A stretch of DNA of 64,000 nucleotides from Clostridia bacterium (GTDB taxonomy: Bacteria; Bacillota; Clostridia; Oscillospirales; CAG-272), in the NCBI GenBank assembly GCA_017456545.1, contig JAFTJE010000019.1:1-64000 (forward strand), in the 5' to 3' direction. Every line of letters starts with the position of its first letter. The first letter of the stretch is position 1. This document shows, one piece after another, positions 59,724 through 64,000 of the stretch. A program made the position numbers and the translations under genes. The notes under the pieces were generated by a model. That model made no database searches and was not told where the DNA came from. It worked only from the letters and a program-made list of their open reading frames with translations.

Positions 59724-62193
59724 GGTTGAAAATCTTAAAAAAACCTACGATAAGGGAACCAAAAGAGCCAATGAGGTTCTCCATAATCTTTCCTTTGAGC
59801 TTCCCGATACAGGATTTGTGTGTATTCTCGGTTCATCGGGAAGTGGTAAGACCAGCCTATTGAATGCAATCGGTGGTCTTGATGTGTATGACAGTGGCGT
59901 AATTACTACTGAAAATACCGAAATCAGAAAAGCTGTTTCAAAGGAAATGGAACGGGAGAGAAATGCTAATTTCGGTTACATATTCCAGAACTACTATCTC
60001 TTGATAGAGCATTCTGTAGCATATAATGTATATCTCGGTATGCATTCCCTTGATATCCCTCACGCTGAAAAGCTTAAGAGAGTAAAGGAGGCATTGACCC
60101 GTGTAGATATGCTTCGCTACCGTAAACGCCCTGTAGGAGAGCTTTCCGGAGGACAGCAGCAGCGAGTTGCCATTGCCCGTGCGATAGCTCGCAGACCCCG
60201 TGTTATTTTTGCTGATGAGCCTACAGGTAACCTTGACGAAACAAATACAATGAAAATATGTACCATTCTTAAGGAGCTTTCTAAGGAGAGCCTTGTAGTA
60301 ATGGTTACACACGAAACAAGAATTGCAGAATTCTTTGCCGATAGAATCATAACTCTCGAAAGAGGTAATATCGTATCCGACAGTACCGAATGGGAGAGAG
60401 GTGTTATTGATGCGGGAGAGAAGGACACAGTTTACTCAGGCGATTATACTGAAAATAACATAAACTCAGAAAATCTCTCTGTCAGAATGTTGTCTACTGA
60501 GGATGCAGAGCCCGTTACACTTACTGTCATAGCAGAAAAGCATAGAATCATTGTTAAATTTAATGACAAGAGAGTAGTTCTGTCATCTGATATATCGAAT
60601 GCTCCGTTCCTTAAAGAGGGAGAGCACCCGATGCTTACTCACGACAGCTTTAAGCAGCCTGAAAGAGAGGTGGTTAAAGTTGCCCAAAAGAGGAATGACG
60701 AGGGCGGTACAGGGAAAGCAAAGAAATTCCTTGGACTTAAGTTCCTTGTGAATGAAGCAAAGAGCTCTGTATCGGAAAAAAAGCTCCGTCGCTTCGGATT
60801 AGGTGTGTTTATAATCATTCTTACACTTATGATTTCTATAGCTGTGTCGGATTTTATCACCGTATCAAATGTAGATCCGGAGGATTTTATTAGAGATGAT
60901 TCCCATACACTGTTCCTGAAATTTGACCGTGGACCGAATCTTGATAAATATCAAACTAAATTCGACCCAATGATAAAGCAGTATTGTGATCATCTTGATG
61001 CGTCGGGCTTAGAATATGATATGATACCGAAATCAGCAACAGAATTATTCTATAATGACACCTCATTTTCACAGATCAACAACCTTTCCTTGACAATACC
61101 CAAGCACACGCTTGTTAATATTTCAAGATTGGATGAGTCTACCATAATTGCAGGTAGAATGCCCGAGAATTATAATGAGATAGTAATTGACCGTTGGGTT
61201 ATAGATATGGCACTTGAGGAGGATGGAATCCTGCAGAATATGATTTCCAACCCGGAATATTTTGTTGGAAAAACCATAAATACCGAAAGGCAGTATAATC
61301 CTACAATTGTAGGTATTTGTGATTCCGGAGAGCCGTCCATATATATGAGCACCGAGGGTATTATCTCAATTTCAACCGGTGGAGATGAAATTATTACTCT
61401 GTCTGAGTTCAAAAAGCTTACAGGCTTTGACCCTGAATATACTCTTGAATCCCATGAGTGTATTTCCCTTGACCCCAACGAGGGGCATCATCTTGCAAGC
61501 GGAACAGTATATAAGCTAAGAAGCTTTTATCCCGTTCTTGTAAAGGAAACCTTAAACGAGGTTCCCGGCGATTTTGATATACAAGCTAAATTTGTTGTCA
61601 ATGATGATGCTTTGGATGATATATATCTGGCTATGGTATGCTACGGAAAGGATGCTACCCTCTGGGCTGAGGATAAGGATAGCATGAAGCTTTATCTTGA
61701 TGGAGGGGTTCCGGAGGAAATTGAAGAGCTGATGACAGTTGTAATAACTGACAATTATCAGGGCTCTTATAACTATTATCTTGCAACCAAATCCGATAAG
61801 ATAGGTGCAAGAACAATAATAGTAATTTCAATTATAGCTCTTTCTCTTGTGATGATTTATTTAATGCAACGATCAAAGATAAAGGAGAGAATGGACCTTA
61901 TTACCGTATATCGTCTCCTCGGAATATCAAAACGAAATCTGATGGTTATATTTGCAATAGAAAGTCTTACAACTACTGCAAAGTTCTGTATACCGACCAT
62001 TTTACTTTTGTTCTTTGGTATAAAGGTTGTTTCCAGTGTAGAGTCAATAGGCGAGATACTTATTTTCCCATGGTGGGCAGCACTACTTACCTTCGGAGCT
62101 ATTGCACTGTTCAGACTGGTGTTCTCCATGATACCGATTCTTACTATTAACCGTAAGCCACCTGCACAAATGGCAGCTAACTACGACTTCTAA
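59716..62193 (+). CDS. MacB-like ABC transporter, ATPase fused to FtsX-type permease (subunit 2)
   Basis: The 825-residue partner overlaps the previous gene by 8 bp. The ATPase (about 1-230) has Walker [10 protein letters not shown], signature LSGGQQQR, Walker [14 protein letters not shown] and H-loop VTHETRI. A linker of about 125 residues rich in charged residues leads to a membrane helix (about 355-375), an extracytoplasmic domain and three C-terminal helices (about 690-815). MacB works as a homodimer in Gram-negatives; here two different fused halves are encoded together, so a heterodimer is likely. No outer membrane or adaptor partner is expected in a Gram-positive. The target is unknown. 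Confidence 0.88.
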   Translation: MIKVENLKKTYDKGTKRANEVLHNLSFELPDTGFVCILGSSGSGKTSLLNAIGGLDVYDSGVITTENTEIRKAVSKEMERERNANFGYIFQNYYLLIEHSVAYNVYLGMHSLDIPHAEKLKRVKEALTRVDMLRYRKRPVGELSGGQQQRVAIARAIARRPRVIFADEPTGNLDETNTMKICTILKELSKESLVVMVTHETRIAEFFADRIITLERGNIVSDSTEWERGVIDAGEKDTVYSGDYTENNINSENLSVRMLSTEDAEPVTLTVIAEKHRIIVKFNDKRVVLSSDISNAPFLKEGEHPMLTHDSFKQPEREVVKVAQKRNDEGGTGKAKKFLGLKFLVNEAKSSVSEKKLRRFGLGVFIIILTLMISIAVSDFITVSNVDPEDFIRDDSHTLFLKFDRGPNLDKYQTKFDPMIKQYCDHLDASGLEYDMIPKSATELFYNDTSFSQINNLSLTIPKHTLVNISRLDESTIIAGRMPENYNEIVIDRWVIDMALEEDGILQNMISNPEYFVGKTINTERQYNPTIVGICDSGEPSIYMSTEGIISISTGGDEIITLSEFKKLTGFDPEYTLESHECISLDPNEGHHLASGTVYKLRSFYPVLVKETLNEVPGDFDIQAKFVVNDDALDDIYLAMVCYGKDATLWAEDKDSMKLYLDGGVPEEIEELMTVVITDNYQGSYNYYLATKSDKIGARTIIVISIIALSLVMIYLMQRSKIKERMDLITVYRLLGISKRNLMVIFAIESLTTTAKFCIPTILLLFFGIKVVSSVESIGEILIFPWWAALLTFGAIALFRLVFSMIPILTINRKPPAQMAANYDF

Positions 62194-62253
62194 AAATCGG
62201 TAATTTCTTGCTGTGCTTGAATAGGGCATAACAAACTGTAATATGATGAAACC

Positions 62254-62291
62254 CCCCGGGGAGTGTCGTATTTTCACTCCTCGGGGCTTTT
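62254..62291. terminator. Terminator after MacB-like pair
   Basis: The 12-bp arms CCCCGGGGAGTG/CACTCCTCGGGG (one G-U pair) are followed by CTTTTA. It overlaps the end of the convergent gpr gene. Confidence 0.8.
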
Positions 62292-63048
62292 ATCTGTAAT
62301 AAGCCTTCTTAATCCCGTCGGATATTATGCTTGCCATACTATCAATTGATATATCGATATCAATAGGAGAAACATAATAACCCACAGCTGTCTCATTATC
62401 GGTGATTGAACCAAGGTCAGTAACTGTGGGTACCCCTATGGCAATAACAGGAATACCCAAAGTGGACTTGCTTATTTCATACTTGTGATTTCCAACACCA
62501 CTACCGGGCATAATGCCGTTGACAGAAAGCTGTATAGTCGTTGAAAGCCTTTCTATGCTTATGGCACAGAGAGAATCTATTATTATAACCAGATTCGGGT
62601 GGAGTATGCTACCTGCTGAGCTAATTAAGTCAAGGGAGGAAAAACCGCTTTGTCCCTCCACACCTGTGGCAAGTGTAGCAATTTTTTTGTTATCGGAATC
62701 AATGTGGGCAGTGGGGAATAACAAATCTATTACAGACGGCCCGAGAGAATCCGATGTTATTTTTCTGTTACCAAGTCCCACTATCAGTATTCTATCCGTT
62801 TTAATTTTTTGACCTTCGGTAATGATTTTTAAGCAGTGGGAAACAGCATATGAGACCTTGCTTGAATAATCATCCTCGTACTGCCAGCATTTACCTGTGT
62901 ATATAGTTATACACTCTGTCTTTTTTGTGTGCTTTGATATTGAAAAAATTGTACTTATTCCGTTTATTTCCTCAAGGATTACATTATATTCGGATTTTTT
63001 GTTTTGAGGTGCCTCACAGGCAAGATCAGTACGGTAAAAATTTTTCAT
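62290..63048 (-). CDS. gpr: Germination protease GPR, short form
   Basis: GPR degrades small acid-soluble spore proteins during germination. The 252-residue protein has the N-terminal TDLACEA (family TDLA-EA), GLGNRKITSDSLGP, the TGVEGQSG segment (family TGIETxE) and VIIIDSLCA. These contain the Asp residues of the aspartic-type active site. Known GPR proteins are about 320-370 residues; the C-terminal part is missing here. The ATG at 63048 is used with AAGAGG 6 nt upstream; the longer frame has no ribosome binding site. It is convergent with the MacB-like pair and divergent from DUF4364. Confidence 0.85.
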   Translation of the reverse strand: MKNFYRTDLACEAPQNKKSEYNVILEEINGISTIFSISKHTKKTECITIYTGKCWQYEDDYSSKVSYAVSHCLKIITEGQKIKTDRILIVGLGNRKITSDSLGPSVIDLLFPTAHIDSDNKKIATLATGVEGQSGFSSLDLISSAGSILHPNLVIIIDSLCAISIERLSTTIQLSVNGIMPGSGVGNHKYEISKSTLGIPVIAIGVPTVTDLGSITDNETAVGYYVSPIDIDISIDSMASIISDGIKKAYYR

Positions 63049-63075
63049 AAAAGACCTCTTTTTTGTATTTTTAAG

Positions 63076-63104
63076 TTGAATACACGGATAAAATGTGTTA
63101 TTAT
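63076..63104 (+). promoter_or_regulatory. Promoter of DUF4364 gene
   Basis: TTGAAT (63076-63081), a 17-bp spacer and TATTAT (63099-63104) with extended TGT. Confidence 0.6.
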
Positions 63105-63155
63105 ATAATGTAATAAAGTAAGTTTTGGCTGAAAACAGAATAGAGGGGAACATAA

Positions 63156-63710
63156 ATGAGTAATTTTATGAAGGACAAAAATGAGATAAAAATATTCATA
63201 CTATACCTTATGGATAGGATAGGCTATCCTGTAAAATTCAATGATGTATGCAGTATTTTATATCAGGAGAATATTGTAAGCTATTTTGAATGTGGAGATT
63301 GCTTTACAGAGCTTGTTGATGCAAATCATATAACCGAGCTCCCGAAGGAAGAGGGTGAGGAGGAGAGCTTATATATCGTCTCTCCTACAGGAAAGACCAT
63401 AGCAGTAGAGCTTAGTGATACTATATCCGCAAGCATCAGGGAATCCAGCTACAGAAGTGCCATAAGACATCTTTCCTTTGAGAAAAGAGGTGCAACTACA
63501 AACTCTTATATTAAAGCTCTCGATAACGGAAAGTATATGGTGCATTGTGAGATAGCTGAGCATGGCAGAAAGGTCCTTGATATTAATGTTGAGGTGGATT
63601 CTAAAATTGAAGCAGATAGAATGATCAGGAATTTTAATCGCCGTCCTGAAATTGTATATAGAGGAACTCTTGCTCTGGTATCAGGTGAGACAAACTATAT
63701 TTTTGAGTGA
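63156..63710 (+). CDS. DUF4364 family protein
   Basis: The 184-residue protein matches the DUF4364 pattern: an N-terminal winged-helix-like part (EIKIFILYLMDRIGYPVKFNDVCSIL, and YFECGDCFTELVDANHI) followed by an alpha/beta region (KYMVHCEIAEHGRKVLDINVEV). It is common in Clostridia, often near sigma or spore genes, and may be a DNA-binding regulator, but its function is not established. GAGGGGAAC lies 5-8 nt upstream. It is followed by a gap and a sigma gene with its own promoter. Confidence 0.85.
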   Translation: MSNFMKDKNEIKIFILYLMDRIGYPVKFNDVCSILYQENIVSYFECGDCFTELVDANHITELPKEEGEEESLYIVSPTGKTIAVELSDTISASIRESSYRSAIRHLSFEKRGATTNSYIKALDNGKYMVHCEIAEHGRKVLDINVEVDSKIEADRMIRNFNRRPEIVYRGTLALVSGETNYIFE

Positions 63711-63802
63711 CACAATTCTTGAGGAATAATTGATTTATTGTTTATTTTACACAAAAAATATCAAAAAAATCTGTTATTTTTCAAAAATATGTGAAAAAGT
63801 GC

Positions 63803-63831
63803 TTGACATAGAGCTTCTGAATTGATATAAT
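63803..63831 (+). promoter_or_regulatory. Consensus promoter of partial sigma factor gene
   Basis: A perfect TTGACA (63803-63808), 17-bp spacer, TATAAT (63826-63831) with extended TGA. Confidence 0.85.
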
Positions 63832-63854
63832 GTAGTATGTGATGGAGTAGATAT

Positions 63855-64000
63855 ATGGAAGAAATTTTGCAAGATATTATTAAAGCTAAGGCAGGGGATA
63901 GCCGTTCCTTTGAAGCTCTTGTTAAAAAATTTGACCCTATGATTAGAAGTATGGCCAAAAAGTACTCCAATATGTGCAATATGCCATCACAAATGTTTGA
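63855..64000 (+). CDS. Sigma-70 family factor, 5' part only
   Basis: Forty-eight codons are visible before the window ends. AKAGDSRSFEALVKKFDPMIRSMAKKYSN has the start of sigma region 2.1-2.2 as in SigH-like and other non-ECF alternative sigma factors. GATGGAGTAGAT precedes the ATG. The class cannot be decided from this fragment. Confidence 0.7.
   Translation, partial: MEEILQDIIKAKAGDSRSFEALVKKFDPMIRSMAKKYSNMCNMPSQMF

Noticed and set aside
63720..63745. Terminator after the DUF4364 gene
   Set aside because: A weak CAATTCTT/AATAATTG pairing exists but is short, imperfect and lacks a following T tract.

Overview
The window is AT-rich and reads as the chromosome of a low-GC, Gram-positive, endospore-forming anaerobe of the Clostridia, probably a gut or plant-polysaccharide fermenter. 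The evidence is the spore genes gpr and gerW, the MecA/Lon/RqcH/ScpAB housekeeping set, the lysine, tetrahydrofolate and T-box leader RNAs typical of Firmicutes, strong AGGAGG-type ribosome binding sites with frequent TTG/GTG starts, and many -35/17/-10 promoters carrying an extended TGn. I see no tRNA, rRNA, CRISPR array, prophage or insertion sequence. The right end is cut inside a sigma-70 gene.

Layout. 1-3.8 kb: heterodimeric ABC exporter. 3.9-5.6 kb: XRE regulator and a secreted LysM-CAP protein. 5.6-13.2 kb: carbohydrate catabolism, namely a MerR DNA-binding domain fused to a FGGY sugar kinase, an overlapping clan-J (GH32-like) hydrolase, a GH2 beta-mannosidase, mannonate dehydratase and an SDR mannonate oxidoreductase. 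13.2-15.9 kb: a sigma factor with a very large C-terminal extension, a small coiled-coil/beta-repeat protein and an orphan membrane protein. 15.9-26.5 kb: ClC channel/antiporter, GH51 arabinofuranosidase, a eukaryote-type glycogen branching enzyme, an SGNH esterase, an XRE regulator with a near-perfect 78-bp tandem repeat, a NodB deacetylase, an MFS transporter and an Lgt-family protein. 26.7-30.4 kb: a second ABC exporter pair. 30.6-35.7 kb: amino-sugar genes (NahK-like kinase, PglF-like dehydratase, GlmS). 35.9-39.1 kb: lysine-riboswitch-controlled dapA-dapB-lysA.

39.2-42.3 kb, minus strand: a ThrRS lacking the TGS domain behind a T-box with an ACC specifier, and an ArsP-like permease with a 25-bp operator palindrome. 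42.3-44.3 kb: THF-riboswitch-controlled folT-folC. 44.3-52.5 kb, minus strand: one tightly packed nine-gene run lon-engB-M50 protease-scpA-scpB-DUF2953-gerW-D,D-carboxypeptidase-rluB. 52.6-64 kb: GNAT and rqcH, an SLH surface protein (minus), mecA, two overlapping MacB-like ABC proteins, gpr (minus), DUF4364 and the partial sigma factor.

The items most worth a second look are the MerR-sugar kinase fusion and its 19-bp-spacer promoter, the sigma factor with its C-terminal extension (with an internal ribosome binding site exactly at the domain boundary) and downstream partners, the XRE regulator with exact 78-bp repeats, and the eukaryote-type branching enzyme. Many start codons were moved from the longest open frame to a start with a well-placed ribosome binding site; each case is stated in its entry. 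All functional calls come from reading motifs by eye; no database search was run.
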